From Amycolatopsis sulphurea (GTDB lineage Bacteria > Actinomycetota > Actinomycetes > Mycobacteriales > Pseudonocardiaceae): DNA of 64,000 nt. The notes below the pieces were generated by a model. The model searched no databases and was not told where the DNA came from. It saw nothing but the letters and a program-made list of their open reading frames with translations. Of this stretch, positions 8,633 to 18,123 are shown in pieces. Both the position numbers and the translations under genes were made by a program. Within the stretch, counting starts at the first letter, position 1. Each line of letters opens with the position of its first letter. Location of the stretch: positions 2,480,001 through 2,544,000 of the forward strand of contig NZ_PDJK01000002.1 of NCBI RefSeq assembly GCF_002564045.1, written 5' to 3'.

Positions 8633-9655
8633 GTGGACACCTCCGACCCCGCCGCCCGAGCAGCGGCGGCCGAGCATGCGGTGCGTACCCGGCACCTGCG
8701 CCGGGTCTGGCCGATGCCGGGTACGGCGCTCGGCCGTAGCGGCTGGCCGCCCAGCTTCGGGCAACGGCTGCACTGGCACTGGAACTACTGGTGGCAAGCG
8801 CATCTGCTGGACTGTCTGGTGGATGCGCAACTACGAGCCCCCAACCCAGGCCGGGCCCAGGTGATCGACCGGTTCGTCCGATCCGTGCACCGGCGCAACT
8901 TCGGCACCTGGGTGAACGAATACTACGACGACATCGCCTGGCTCGGCCTTGCCCTGCAACGAGTCCACGCCCTGAAATTATCCACAGTGGACGATGCGCT
9001 GACCGCGATCGACGCCCGCCTGCACGAGGGCTGGACCGACGACCTCGGCGGCGGCATCTGGTGGCGGCGCGGAGATCGGTTCAAGAACGCCCCCTCGAAC
9101 GGCCCCGCGGCGATCTTCCATGCCCGACAAGGTGATGCGACCCGCGCCCGCGCGCTGACACAGTGGCTCACCACGACGCTCGTGGACCCGGACACCGGGC
9201 TGGTCCGGGATGGCATCCGGGCGGATTCCGGCGAGCTGGTGAAGAACATTTACACCTACTGTCAAGGGGTTTACCTCGGCGCGTGCCTCGAACAGTCCGA
9301 AATGGATAGTGCCGCCCGCACCGTTCGCGCCGTGTCGGTCCATCTCGCCCCGGACAATGTGCTGCGCGGTCAGGGCGGCGGGGACGGTGGGCTGTTCGCC
9401 GCGATCCTGGCTAGGTACTTGGCCCTCGCCGTCCCCCGGCTGCCCGATCCGGAGTCCGGCCTTGCGCGCCGGATCGTGCTCAGCTCGGCGGATGCGTGCT
9501 GGCAGGGTGCGGTGGTCGCGCCCGGTGGCCCGCTGTTCAGTGCGGAATGGTCGCGCCCTGTGCCGCCGTTGCCGCTTGGCGCTGTGCCGGAACGGGATCT
9601 GTCTGTCCAAACTGGAGCGTGGATGCTGCTGGAGGCCGCGGCCACGGTGCCGTGA
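8633..9655 (+). CDS. glycoside hydrolase family 76 (alpha-1,6-mannanase-type) protein
   Basis: 340-residue alpha/alpha-barrel-type protein. The paired catalytic aspartates of GH76 are at residues 99-100 in NEYYDDIAWLGLAL, and GGGIWWRRGDRFKNAPSNGPAAI matches the family's substrate-cleft segment. GH76 enzymes cleave alpha-1,6-mannan, relevant to actinobacterial lipomannan or fungal mannan. There is no signal peptide, so this member may act inside the cell. GTG 8633 is the start. It is encoded in the same direction as the methyltransferase gene and followed by a double-hairpin repeat, with a convergent gene beyond it. Confidence 0.88.
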   Translation: MDTSDPAARAAAAEHAVRTRHLRRVWPMPGTALGRSGWPPSFGQRLHWHWNYWWQAHLLDCLVDAQLRAPNPGRAQVIDRFVRSVHRRNFGTWVNEYYDDIAWLGLALQRVHALKLSTVDDALTAIDARLHEGWTDDLGGGIWWRRGDRFKNAPSNGPAAIFHARQGDATRARALTQWLTTTLVDPDTGLVRDGIRADSGELVKNIYTYCQGVYLGACLEQSEMDSAARTVRAVSVHLAPDNVLRGQGGGDGGLFAAILARYLALAVPRLPDPESGLARRIVLSSADACWQGAVVAPGGPLFSAEWSRPVPPLPLGAVPERDLSVQTGAWMLLEAAATVP

Positions 9656-9701
9656 CTCGTCGGCACGGTCGCCTCCGGCTGGGCTGTGACTTGTCGCCGG
9701 A

Positions 9702-9756
9702 GGCTGTGAAGGGGCCCTTCACAGCCTCAGAGTCCGTGAAGGGCCCCTTCACAGCC
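9702..9756. repeat. 55-bp double-hairpin repeat, copy 2
   Basis: Same unit as at 7246-7300, here with GCCTCAGAGTC at the centre. It lies between the end of the GH76 gene and the convergent LacI-like gene, so it could act as a terminator for both directions. No U-tract is present. Confidence 0.9.
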
Positions 9757-9778
9757 TCCAGGGTGAGCATGGAAGCCA

Positions 9779-9948
9779 CCGCGAAAGGCTCGGGCGGCCG
9801 GATCGCTTCCGGGCAGCAGCCCGTTCCCCTTCGCCGCGTAGGTACCGTTGGGTGGTCATGGCCACGCCCTGGTGGTATGGCACTCGCGGGAACTGCGGCG
9901 CGAAAGGCCCGCGTGGTCGCTCTGCTTCCCGGACAGCAGCCCGTTCCC
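9779..9948. repeat. diverged about 50-bp direct repeat in the 9656-10079 gene-free gap
   Basis: Two related blocks, 9779-9828 and 9898-9948, share GCGAAAGGC and then CTTCC-GGGCAGCAGCCCGTTCCC (second copy CTTCCC-GGACAGCAGCCCGTTCCC), with a period of about 119 bases. No convincing protein lies in this 424-base gap apart from the hairpin repeat at its left side. Its meaning is unknown; it could be remnants of a duplicated promoter or mobile fragment. Confidence 0.6.
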
Positions 9949-10079
9949 TAACAGGGAGTGCGTGCGCAGGCTCAAGCGACGCGGCGGCCTCTTTTGCGGG
10001 CGCGGGCCTCATCAGCGCGGCGCGGCATTGCTTCGCTGATCCGAGCGCAGAAGCCGGCACCGTGCCGACGAGCAGACCC

Positions 10080-10949
10080 TCAGCAGCCGCAGGAAGCACG
10101 GTGCAGGAACCGCGGAGCCAGCCGGACCGCTTCCGGTCGGCGTTCCGGTTCCTTGCAGCGTTCGACGAGCAGCTGGATCGCGCGGCGGCCCATTTCCGAG
10201 ATCGGCTGGGCCATCGTGGTGACCCCGGGTGAGACCGTTCGGGCCCAGTCCATGTCGCCGTAGCCGACCATGGCGAGTTCCGCCCCGATGTGGATGCCGC
10301 GGCGGTGGGCCTCCCACTGGGCGCCGATCAGCATCGACTCGCCGGCCACCACGATCGCGGTGGGCGAGGGCCAGCCTTCCAGCAGCGCCGCGGTGGCGCG
10401 GGCGGCGCCGCCCGCCGAGGACATGCCGGAGGTGACCAGGTCCGGGTTGTAGCGCAAGCCCGCCCGTTCCAGGCCGAGCCGGTAGCCGAGGGTGCGCTCC
10501 TCCGTCACCGTGGCGCCGGACTCGCCGGTGATCAGCGCGATCCGCCGGTGCCGCCGCTCGGCGAGATGCTCGACGAGCGTGGCGGTGGCCTGAATGTTCT
10601 CGGAGCCGACCTGGTCCACGTCGTTGCGCCCGGCGATCCGGTCCACCAGCACGGTCGGCACGCCCATCCGCACGAGCCCGTTGACCACCGCATCGTCACC
10701 CGGCGCCGGAACCAGCAGCACCCCGTCCACCCGGTCGGCCCGCAACGCTCGCACGACGGCGGCTTCCTCGCGCACCGAATCGGCGGTGTCGGCCAGCAGC
10801 AGATCGCACCCCGCCCGCGCCGCGGCACCGCGAATGGCGCGCAACAACCGATCGTTATAGGGGTTGGCATGGCGCCCCAGAGCGACCCCGAACCGGTACG
10901 TGACCGGCGGGTCCCAGACCGGAGCCACCGGCGCCAGAGCGGTCATCAT
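10080..10949 (-). CDS. LacI-type sugar-binding domain protein lacking the HTH
   Basis: 289 residues homologous along their whole length to the effector domain of the neighbouring LacI regulator (shared segments NPY, LLLADT, DRVDG, VLVDR, NDVDQVGSENIQAT, GYRLGLERAGL, TTMAQPI, SCGC). The N-terminal helix-turn-helix is absent, and the 165 bases upstream do not encode one in any frame I read. The pair looks like a tandem duplication in which one copy lost DNA binding. It may form mixed dimers with the full regulator or be non-functional. The start ATGATG is at 10949. It belongs to the divergent regulator side of the sugar-transport locus. Confidence 0.85.
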   Translation of the reverse strand: MMTALAPVAPVWDPPVTYRFGVALGRHANPYNDRLLRAIRGAAARAGCDLLLADTADSVREEAAVVRALRADRVDGVLLVPAPGDDAVVNGLVRMGVPTVLVDRIAGRNDVDQVGSENIQATATLVEHLAERRHRRIALITGESGATVTEERTLGYRLGLERAGLRYNPDLVTSGMSSAGGAARATAALLEGWPSPTAIVVAGESMLIGAQWEAHRRGIHIGAELAMVGYGDMDWARTVSPGVTTMAQPISEMGRRAIQLLVERCKEPERRPEAVRLAPRFLHRASCGC

Positions 10950-11002
10950 CCAGGCCCTCGTCCTCGTTCTTACCCAAGGCTAGCCAGTCCCTTGCCGCCT
11001 TT

Positions 11003-11016
11003 CCCGTCTGGACGGG
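11003..11016. promoter_or_regulatory. candidate operator CCCGTC-TG-GACGGG
   Basis: Six-base arms separated by TG form a perfect inverted repeat 54 bases upstream of the HTH-less LacI-like gene. Ten of its central bases equal those of the second TetR-type operator at 25189-25202 (ACCGTC-TG-GACGGT). It may be a binding site of a TetR-family protein; no regulator is identified. Confidence 0.4.
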
Positions 11017-11114
11017 TATCCGAAACCATCGAGTCCACAGAATCACCGAAGTGAGTGAATTTCCCGGCTGTAAAGCAACCTAGCGTGCGCGTGGTGGTCA
11101 AGCTGCTCGTCGGG

Positions 11115-12143
11115 TCACTCCGGCGTGGGGCAGCCGCATGACTCCCGATGCCGCAGTGTCGGCGGCAGCCGCACCGTTTCCGCCGGTCGGGTCGGGTCGG
11201 CGAGGCGGGCCATCAGCAGCTGGACGGCGCGCCGTCCGATCGCCTCGATCGGCTGGGCCATGGTGGTCAGCGGCGGGTCCACGAACTCCGCCCACTCGAC
11301 ATCGTCGTAGACCACGACCGCCAGGTCCATGCCGAGGCGCAGGCCGCGGCGGCGGGCTTCGTGCAGGGTGCCGACCATCATGCTGTCGTTCCCGACCACC
11401 AGCGCGGTCGGCGGTTCCGGCAGGGCGAGTAGGGTGCTCAGGGCCAGGCTGCCGCCGTCGCGGGAGGACTGGCCGCAGGCGACCAGCTCCGGGGTCCAGG
11501 GCAGACCGGCCCGGCCGAGGCCGAGCCGATAGCCCAGCACCCGTTCGTCGCTGGTGGTCAGGCCGGGGGCACCGGAGATCATGCCGATCCGGCGGTGTCC
11601 CAGCGACGCCAGATGCGCGGTCAGCGCCGAGGTCGCCTGGATGCTCTCCGCGCCGACCTGATCCACGTCGGTACGGGTGGTGAGCCGGTCGATCAGCACG
11701 ATCGGCACGTCCAGCGACATGAGTTCGCCGATCAGCGGGCCGGTGCCGGCCGCGGGGGTCATCAGCAGCCCGTCCACCCGGCGGGAGCGCAATGTCCGGA
11801 TCACCTCGCGTTCGGTGGCCGCAGTGTCGTGCGTGTCCGCCAGCAGCACGGTGTAGCCGTTCGCCGAGGCCTCCCCTTCGATCGCCTGCATGAGCCCGGC
11901 GAAGTACGGGTTCGCCACCAGCGAAACGGCCATGCCGATCGACCGCGTACCCCCGGTGACCAGCGAACGTGCGATGGCGTCGCCGGTGTAGCCGGTCGAT
12001 TCGATCGCGCGCAGCACGGCGGTCTTCGTGCTCTCCGCGACCGCGCGGGTGCCGTTGACGACATGCGAAACCGTCGTGATGGACACCCCGGCCATCTCCG
12101 CGATGTCCCGCTGCGTCGGCCGTGCCGAACGCGGTCGTGGCAT
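11115..12143 (-). CDS. LacI family transcriptional regulator
   Basis: 342 residues. The N-terminal LacI helix-turn-helix is complete (PTQRDIAEMAGVSITTVSHV, hinge NGTRAVAESTK), followed by a periplasmic-binding-protein-like effector domain. The start is ATG 12143 with AAAGGA six bases upstream; the frame extends to 12191 but that part would overlap the operator. It is divergent from the Frc-type sugar ABC operon, with a perfect palindrome at 12176-12199 between them. It is therefore probably the local repressor of the operon and of itself. The ligand is presumably the transported sugar. Confidence 0.93.
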   Translation of the reverse strand: MPRPRSARPTQRDIAEMAGVSITTVSHVVNGTRAVAESTKTAVLRAIESTGYTGDAIARSLVTGGTRSIGMAVSLVANPYFAGLMQAIEGEASANGYTVLLADTHDTAATEREVIRTLRSRRVDGLLMTPAAGTGPLIGELMSLDVPIVLIDRLTTRTDVDQVGAESIQATSALTAHLASLGHRRIGMISGAPGLTTSDERVLGYRLGLGRAGLPWTPELVACGQSSRDGGSLALSTLLALPEPPTALVVGNDSMMVGTLHEARRRGLRLGMDLAVVVYDDVEWAEFVDPPLTTMAQPIEAIGRRAVQLLMARLADPTRPAETVRLPPTLRHRESCGCPTPE

Positions 12144-12175
12144 GTCAATCCTTTCTGTCTTCTCCCCAGAGACGG

Positions 12176-12199
12176 GCAAGCGTTTGCGCAAACGCTTGC
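12176..12199. promoter_or_regulatory. LacI-family operator, perfect 24-bp palindrome
   Basis: The half-site GCAAGCGTTTGC is followed directly by its exact reverse complement. The central GCGTTTGCGCAAACGC is of the CG-centred type bound by LacI/GalR proteins. It lies 33 bases before the regulator start and 73 bases before the transporter start, so one bound dimer could control both divergent promoters. Confidence 0.85.
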
Positions 12200-12271
12200 G
12201 TCGCGGCCCGAGTCTTGTCTACCTTCCGGTCCATCGGCAAGTTCGCACCTCGATCCGGAGGGCAAATCTTC

Positions 12272-13291
12272 ATGAGACGGCGGAGTCTCACCGCGCTGGC
12301 ACTGGCGGCCGCTGTCGCGGTCACCGGCGTCGGCTGCACGGCCGAGCGGCACTGGGGCGGCAGCACCGCCAAAGCAGGCAGCGGCAAGGCCAAGGTCGGC
12401 CTGGTCACCAAGACCGACACCAACCCGTACTTCGTCGAGTTGCGCAATTCGGCGGCCGCGGCGGCGAAGGCGAACGGCGCCGAGTTCAGCGCGCTGGCCG
12501 GTCAGTTCGACGGCGACAACGACGGCCAGGTCCGGGCCATCGAGAACCTGATGCAGCAGGGCGTGAACACCATCCTGATCACGCCCAGCTCGTCCACCGG
12601 GGTGCTCAAGGCGATCAAGGACGCCCGCGACGCCGGGGTCCTGGTGATCGCACTGGACACGGCCACCGATCCGTCCGACGCGGTCGACGCCACCTTCGCC
12701 ACGGACAACTTCGCCGCCGGCGAGCAGCAGGGCGCGTACGTCAGAGCGGCGCTCGCCGGGGCCGATCCGAAGCTGCTGATGGTCGACGGCACCGCGGGCG
12801 CGTCGGTGGACACCCAGCGGCACGGAGGGTTCCTCAAGGGCATCGGGCTCAAGGACGGCGCGCCGGAGGTCAAGGGGCGCACGAACGCCAACGGCGACCA
12901 GAGCCTTGCCCAACAGGGCATGGAGAACCTGCTGCAGCGCACCACCGATCTCAACGCGGTGTACTCGATGAACGAGCCGATGGGCCGCGGTGCCTACGCC
13001 GCGCTCAAGGCCCGTGGGGTCACCGGTCAGCTCGTGGTCGGTTCGATCGATGGCGGTTGCGAGGGCGTGCAGAACGTGAAGGACGGCCGGCTGGCGGTCA
13101 CCGTGATGCAGTTCCCGCGGAAGATGGCCGAACAGGGCGTGCTCGCCGCGGTCGACTATGCCAGGACCGGGCAGAAGCCGGCCGGGTTCGTGAACACCGG
13201 CTCGACCACGATCACCGACAAGCCGATGCCGGGTGTGCCCAGCAAGGACACCGCTTGGGGTCTCGAGAACTGCTGGGGAGGCACCACATGA
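12272..13291 (+). CDS. sugar ABC transporter substrate-binding lipoprotein (Frc/Rbs class)
   Basis: 339-residue extracellular binding protein of the ribose/fructose class (type I periplasmic-binding fold). It has a lipoprotein signal (MRRRSLTALALAAAVAVTGV, lipobox GVGC with Cys22), then KVGLVTKTDTNPYFVEL, PSSSTGVLKAIKDARDAGV and ALDTATDP, the usual sugar-binding loops. The start is ATG 12272 with GGAGGGC upstream. The stop overlaps the permease ATG (ATGA). First gene of an operon with permease, single-domain ATPase and two kinases, under the divergent LacI regulator. The sugar is not known. Confidence 0.92.
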   Translation: MRRRSLTALALAAAVAVTGVGCTAERHWGGSTAKAGSGKAKVGLVTKTDTNPYFVELRNSAAAAAKANGAEFSALAGQFDGDNDGQVRAIENLMQQGVNTILITPSSSTGVLKAIKDARDAGVLVIALDTATDPSDAVDATFATDNFAAGEQQGAYVRAALAGADPKLLMVDGTAGASVDTQRHGGFLKGIGLKDGAPEVKGRTNANGDQSLAQQGMENLLQRTTDLNAVYSMNEPMGRGAYAALKARGVTGQLVVGSIDGGCEGVQNVKDGRLAVTVMQFPRKMAEQGVLAAVDYARTGQKPAGFVNTGSTTITDKPMPGVPSKDTAWGLENCWGGTT

Positions 13292-14274
13292 CCACCGTGA
13301 ACGGCGCCCGGGAACGGGACTCGCCCGGTGAGTTCCTGCTGCGCGCCCCCGCGGTCGGCCCGGCGCTCGCGCTGGTGGTCGCCGTCGTGGTGTTCTCCCT
13401 TTCCACAGACACCTTTTTCGACCTGGACAATCTGTCCACAGTGGTCCAGCAGTCGCTGGTGGTCGGCACGCTCGCGCTCGGCCAGACGCTGATCATCCTG
13501 ATCGCGGGCATCGACCTGTCGAACGCCTCGTCGATGGTCGTGGCCACGCTGGTGATGGCGAAACTCGCCGCGGCGGACACGAACGGGTTCGTCGCGCTCC
13601 TCGCCGGGGTCGTGCTGACCATCCTGGTCGGCCTGTTCATCGGCACGCTGGCCACCCGGGTCAAGCTGCCCGCGTTCATCATCACGCTCGGCACGTTCAC
13701 CGGGCTGACCGCGGTGGCCAAGCTGATCGCGGGCGGGCAGGCGGTGCCGGTGGGCGACGGGCTGCTGCAGTGGCTCGGCACCAAGCGCTACCTGTTCGGC
13801 GGCATCCCGATCACCTACGGCATGACCCTCGCGCTGATCATGTTCCTCGTCGTCTGGTACGCGCTGACGAAAACCGCGTGGGGCAAGCATGTCTACGCGG
13901 TCGGCAACGCGCCGGAATCGGCCCGGCTGTCCGGGATCAAGGTCAACCGCACGGTGCTTTCGGTGTACCTGGTCGGCGGGCTGTGCTTCGGCATCGCCGC
14001 GTGGCAGGCGCTCGGCCGCACGCCGAACGCCGACCCGAACCAGTTCCAGCTCGGCAATCTCGACTCGATCACCGCCGTGGTGCTGGGCGGCACGAGCCTG
14101 TTCGGCGGCCGCGGCTCGGTCCTCGGCACGCTCTTCGGCGCGCTGGTCGTGGCGGTGCTGCGGTCCGGGCTGACCCAGATGGGCGTGGACGGCAACTACC
14201 AGGATCTCGCCACCGGTGCGCTGCTGATCGCCGCCGTCGTGGTGGACCGGATCGCACGGAGGCAGCAGTCATGA
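13288..14274 (+). CDS. sugar ABC transporter permease (Frc/Rbs class)
   Basis: 328-residue polytopic membrane protein of the BPD_transp_2 family with about eight to ten spans. ALGQTLIILIAGIDLSNAS is the family signature near residue 68, and AVVLGGTSLFGGRGSVLGT is the conserved loop that contacts the ATPase. It would form the channel for the binding protein encoded just before it. ATGA overlaps at both ends show tight coupling with the binding-protein and ATPase genes. Confidence 0.93.
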   Translation: MTTVNGARERDSPGEFLLRAPAVGPALALVVAVVVFSLSTDTFFDLDNLSTVVQQSLVVGTLALGQTLIILIAGIDLSNASSMVVATLVMAKLAAADTNGFVALLAGVVLTILVGLFIGTLATRVKLPAFIITLGTFTGLTAVAKLIAGGQAVPVGDGLLQWLGTKRYLFGGIPITYGMTLALIMFLVVWYALTKTAWGKHVYAVGNAPESARLSGIKVNRTVLSVYLVGGLCFGIAAWQALGRTPNADPNQFQLGNLDSITAVVLGGTSLFGGRGSVLGTLFGALVVAVLRSGLTQMGVDGNYQDLATGALLIAAVVVDRIARRQQS

Positions 14275-15086
14275 CTTCCGAGAACCCCACGCTGTCCGCG
14301 CGCGGCCTGGTGAAGCGCTACGGCCGGGTCACCGCGATCGACGGCGCCGACTTCGACCTCTACCCCGGCGAGGTGCTCGCCGTGGTCGGCGACAACGGCG
14401 CGGGCAAATCCAGCCTGATCAAAGCCCTTTCCGGGGCCGTGGTGCCGGACGCCGGGGAGATCGAAGTGGACGGCAGGACCGTGCACTTCAAGTCCCCTTT
14501 GGACGCCCGGCACTTCGGGATCGAGACGGTGTACCAGGATCTCGCCGTGGCACCCGCGCTGGACATCGCCACGAACATGTTCCTCGGCCGGGAGAAACGG
14601 CTGCGCGGGCCGCTCGGCGTCGGGCTGCGCAAGCTGGACACCGCGACCATGCGCGCCGAGGCGCAGCGGATCCTGGACGACCTCGGCATCCAGGTCAAGT
14701 CCATCTCGCAGCCGGTCGAAACGCTCTCCGGCGGCCAGCGCCAGGGCGTCGCCGTCGCCAGGGCCGCGGCGTTCGGCACCAAAGCGGTGATCATGGACGA
14801 GCCGACCGCCGCGCTCGGGGTCGCGGAGTCGGCCAAGGTGCTGGAGCTGATCGGCCGGATCCGCGACCGCGGCCTGCCGGTGGTGCTGATCAGCCACAAC
14901 ATGCCGCACGTGTTCGACATCGCGGACCGGATCCACGTACACCGGCTCGGCAAGCGGGTGGCTGTGGTGTCGCCGAAGACGCATTCCATGAACCAGGTGG
15001 TCGGGCTGCTCACGGGTGCCTTGAAGCTGGCCGAAGACGGTGAGGTGGTCGAAGTCGCGGCCACCACGCACGCTGGGCTGACCTGA
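14271..15086 (+). CDS. sugar ABC transporter ATP-binding protein, single domain (FrcA-like)
   Basis: 271-residue ATPase with Walker A GDNGAGKS, signature LSGGQRQGVAVARA, Walker B VIMDEP and switch His in ISHN. Ribose-type importers normally have a fused double ATPase of about 500 residues. A single domain is the arrangement of the FrcBCA fructose system, which supports an Frc-type assignment (inference). The ATG at 14271 overlaps the permease stop. The last 40 residues have no recognised domain. Confidence 0.92.
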   Translation: MTSENPTLSARGLVKRYGRVTAIDGADFDLYPGEVLAVVGDNGAGKSSLIKALSGAVVPDAGEIEVDGRTVHFKSPLDARHFGIETVYQDLAVAPALDIATNMFLGREKRLRGPLGVGLRKLDTATMRAEAQRILDDLGIQVKSISQPVETLSGGQRQGVAVARAAAFGTKAVIMDEPTAALGVAESAKVLELIGRIRDRGLPVVLISHNMPHVFDIADRIHVHRLGKRVAVVSPKTHSMNQVVGLLTGALKLAEDGEVVEVAATTHAGLT

Positions 15087-15087
15087 C

Positions 15088-15959
15088 GTGCGGGTGCTGC
15101 TGGCGGGCTTGTGCACCGTCGACGTGGTTCAGCGCGTCGCCGCTTTCCCGGAGCCGGGCGAGAAGGTGCAGTCGTTGCGAGTGGACGTCGCGGCCGGTGG
15201 GCCGGCGACGAACGCCGCGGTGACTGTGGCCGCGCTCGGTACCGGGGCGACCCTGCTGACCGCGCTTGGTGCCCACCCGCTGGCCGCACTCGCGTACGCC
15301 GACCTCTCAGCGTACGGGGTCGATTTGGTCGACCTGGCCCCAGGCAAGACCGAGCCGCCGCCCGTGAGCGCTGTCGTCGTCAGAGACGGCGACGGGGAGC
15401 GCACGGTCGTTTCTCGTAACGCTGCAACCGACGAACCCCTGTTCCTTCCCACGCAACCCGGGTTGTTCGACGACGTGGGCGCTGTGCTGCTGGACGGGCA
15501 CCACCCGGAGCTGGCGCTGGCCGTCGCCCGCGAGGCGCGCCGCCGTGACATTCCGGTGGTCCTGGACGCGGGCAGCTGGAAACCCGTGCTGGACGAGCTG
15601 CTGCCACTGGTCGACGTGGCCGCGTGCGCGCAGCGTTTCTCCGCGCCCGGCCCGACGCTGTCCGAACGCGGGATACCGGTAGTGATCACGACCGCAGGGC
15701 CGGACCCGGTGTGCTGGCGCACCAAGGAAGATTCGGGACAGGTCGCCGTGCCGAAGGCCGAAGCCCGGGACACGCTGGGGGCCGGCGACGTATGGCACGG
15801 CGCGCTGGCGCACGCCGTGGCGACGCTCGGGCGTTCGGTACCCGGCTGGATCCGGGAGGCGAACGCGGTGGCTGCGGAACGAGTACGGCATATCGGTCCG
15901 CGGTCCTGGACTGGCGCGGCCGGGTCGCGGACCGCGAAAAATGCGGAAGAGGGAGAACA

Positions 15960-15963
<4 letters not shown>
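15088..15963 (+). CDS. PfkB family carbohydrate kinase
   Basis: Ribokinase-like kinase, 291 residues, expected to phosphorylate the imported sugar. AAGGPATNAAVTVAALG (residues about 32-48) is the first PfkB signature. DTLGAGDVWHGALAHA near residue 230 holds the anion hole and the catalytic Asp of the GAGD motif. A short C-terminal tail (about residues 270-291) is unstructured. It starts one base after the ATPase stop and overlaps the next kinase (ATGA), so it belongs to the transport operon. Confidence 0.9.
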
Positions 15964-16591
<628 letters not shown>

Positions 16592-16595
<4 letters not shown>

Positions 16596-17362
16596 CCCGG
16601 ACAGGTGGCGAGGTGTCGCCCGGCGTGCTCGTGGTGACCGGTGGTAGCGGCGGGATCGGCGCGAAGATCTGCGAGCTGGCCGCCGAACGCGGGTACGCCG
16701 TCGTGGTGAACTACTCCGGCGATCCGGCCCCGGCCGAGGCCGTCGCCGAACGGGTCCGCGCGCACGGCAGGCCGGGCCTCGCGGTGCGCGCGGATGTTGC
16801 CGACGAACAGCAGGTCAGCGCCCTGTTCACGGCCGCGGAAGCGCTCGGTCCGCTGGTCGGCGTAGTGAACAACGCGGCGATCACGGGCAACACCCCTGGG
16901 CGGCTCGACGAGCAGCACGCCGATACCGTGCGCCGGGTGCTGGAGGTCAATGTCGGCGGGGTTTTCCTGTGCTGCAGGGAGGCGGTCCGGCGGATGTCGA
17001 TCAAGCACGGCGGTGCGGGCGGCGCGATCGTCAACGTGTCGTCGACGGCCGCGCGCACCGGCTCGGCCGGTGAATGGGTGCACTACGCGGCGTCGAAAGC
17101 CGCGGTCAACACGCTCAGCTTCGGCCTCGCACAGGAGGTCGCCGACGAGGGTGTGCGGGTCAACGTGGTCGCTCCGGGCCTGGTCGAGACGGGATTGCAC
17201 GAGGCGGCCGGGCTGCCGGACCGGATCGCCCGGACCGCGCCGTCCATTCCGCTGCGCCGCCCAGGACAGCCGGCGGAAATCGCCGAGGCGGTGCTGTGGC
17301 TGCTCTCGCCCGCGGCGTCCTACACCGTCGGTGCCGTGCTGGAGGTCGGCGGCGGCCGCTGA
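16592..17362 (+). CDS. SDR family oxidoreductase
   Basis: 256-residue classical short-chain dehydrogenase with Rossmann motif TGGSGGIG near residue 16, NNAA, catalytic Ser in NVSST, and YAASK for the Tyr-x3-Lys pair. The C-terminal PAEIAEAVLWLLSPAASYTVGAVLEVGGG is typical of FabG-like sugar or acyl dehydrogenases. The start GTG 16592 overlaps the kinase stop (GTGA), so it is the last gene of the sugar operon and may oxidise the sugar or a derived intermediate. A longer upstream frame lacks any coding support. Confidence 0.92.
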
Positions 17363-17493
17363 TTCCCGGCCGGGGAGACGGGGTTATCACGATTCGTGGT
17401 GGATGTCGTCACCTCCCCGGTCGTGTAAGCCGGCCTGTGTCACCCTTGGTGCGCCCGACGGGGAGGGGATGCGAAAGGACGGCCGCGAAAGTC

Positions 17494-17907
17494 ATGCCCA
17501 AGCTCACGTCTGTGCACCATCTGGCGCTCACCGTGACCGATGTGGACCGCAGTGTGCCGTGGTACGTCCGGGTACTCGATCTCGAAGAGAGCCACCGGCG
17601 CGAATACCCCGAGACCGGGCTGACCAAGGTGGTGCTGCGCTCGGCGGGCGAAGGGTTCTCCGTGGTGCTGGTCCAGCATCCCGACACCGGGCGCCGGGCC
17701 TTCGACGAACGCCGCACCGGCCTTGATCACGTCGCGTTCTGCGTCTCGTCGCGGGCCGAGCTGGCCGAATGGGAGGCGCGGCTGGCCGAATTCGGCGTGG
17801 CCTACACCCCGCCCGCCGAGTCGCGCACGTTCGAAGGATCCTGGGTGATCGTCTTCCGCGATCCGGACGGCATCCAGCTGGAGATCTGGTCCGACCCGGA
17901 CTCCTGA
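17494..17907 (+). CDS. VOC family (glyoxalase/bleomycin resistance-type) protein
   Basis: 137 residues forming two beta-alpha-beta-beta-beta modules. Metal-ligand candidates are His in SVHHLALTV, the central TGLDHVAF and Glu in DPDGIQLEIW. Family members bind a divalent metal and act as lyases, dioxygenases or resistance proteins; which applies here is not visible. ATG 17494 is preceded by GGACGGCCGCGAAAG. It lies 131 bases after the SDR gene and is probably separate from the sugar operon. An insertion element begins 27 bases after its end. Confidence 0.88.
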   Translation: MPKLTSVHHLALTVTDVDRSVPWYVRVLDLEESHRREYPETGLTKVVLRSAGEGFSVVLVQHPDTGRRAFDERRTGLDHVAFCVSSRAELAEWEARLAEFGVAYTPPAESRTFEGSWVIVFRDPDGIQLEIWSDPDS

Positions 17908-17933
17908 CTCAGGCGTTTGCCGGGTCGACGAGC

Positions 17934-18076
17934 CAGGGTTCCGGGAAAGTTGGTCGGGGACCCGGCAGTGGGCGTTGCGGAGGTGTGTGCGACCACCTCG
18001 TGGCGTGCGCCGGACCGGTTTCGGGTCCGTGAAGGGGCCCTTCACGGACCTCCACATCGACTTTGCCGACACCCTG
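17934..18076. mobile_element. MITE-like element with 10-bp target duplication (copy A, 143 bp)
   Basis: Non-coding element whose ends are inverted repeats: CAGGGTTCCGGGAAAGTTGG on the left, and CAGGGTGTCGGCAAAGTCG reading inward from the right. It is flanked by a perfect 10-bp duplication GTCGACGAGC (17924-17933 and 18077-18086). Inside are GTTGGTCGGGGACC, the module GTGCGCCGGACCGG-TTTCGGGTCC and one GTGAAGGGGCCCTTCAC hairpin. A degenerate hairpin GTGAAGGGACCCTTCGC follows at 18088. It carries no gene and would have to be moved by a transposase supplied elsewhere. Confidence 0.88.
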
Positions 18077-18123
18077 GTCGACGAGCGGTGAAGGGACCCT
18101 TCGCAGTTTTGGCGCAGTCCCGA

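Noticed and set aside
12028..13290. Plus-strand extension of the permease frame back to 12028
   Set aside because: It would cross the operator and the binding-protein gene in the wrong frame; the ATGA overlap at 13288 fixes the start.
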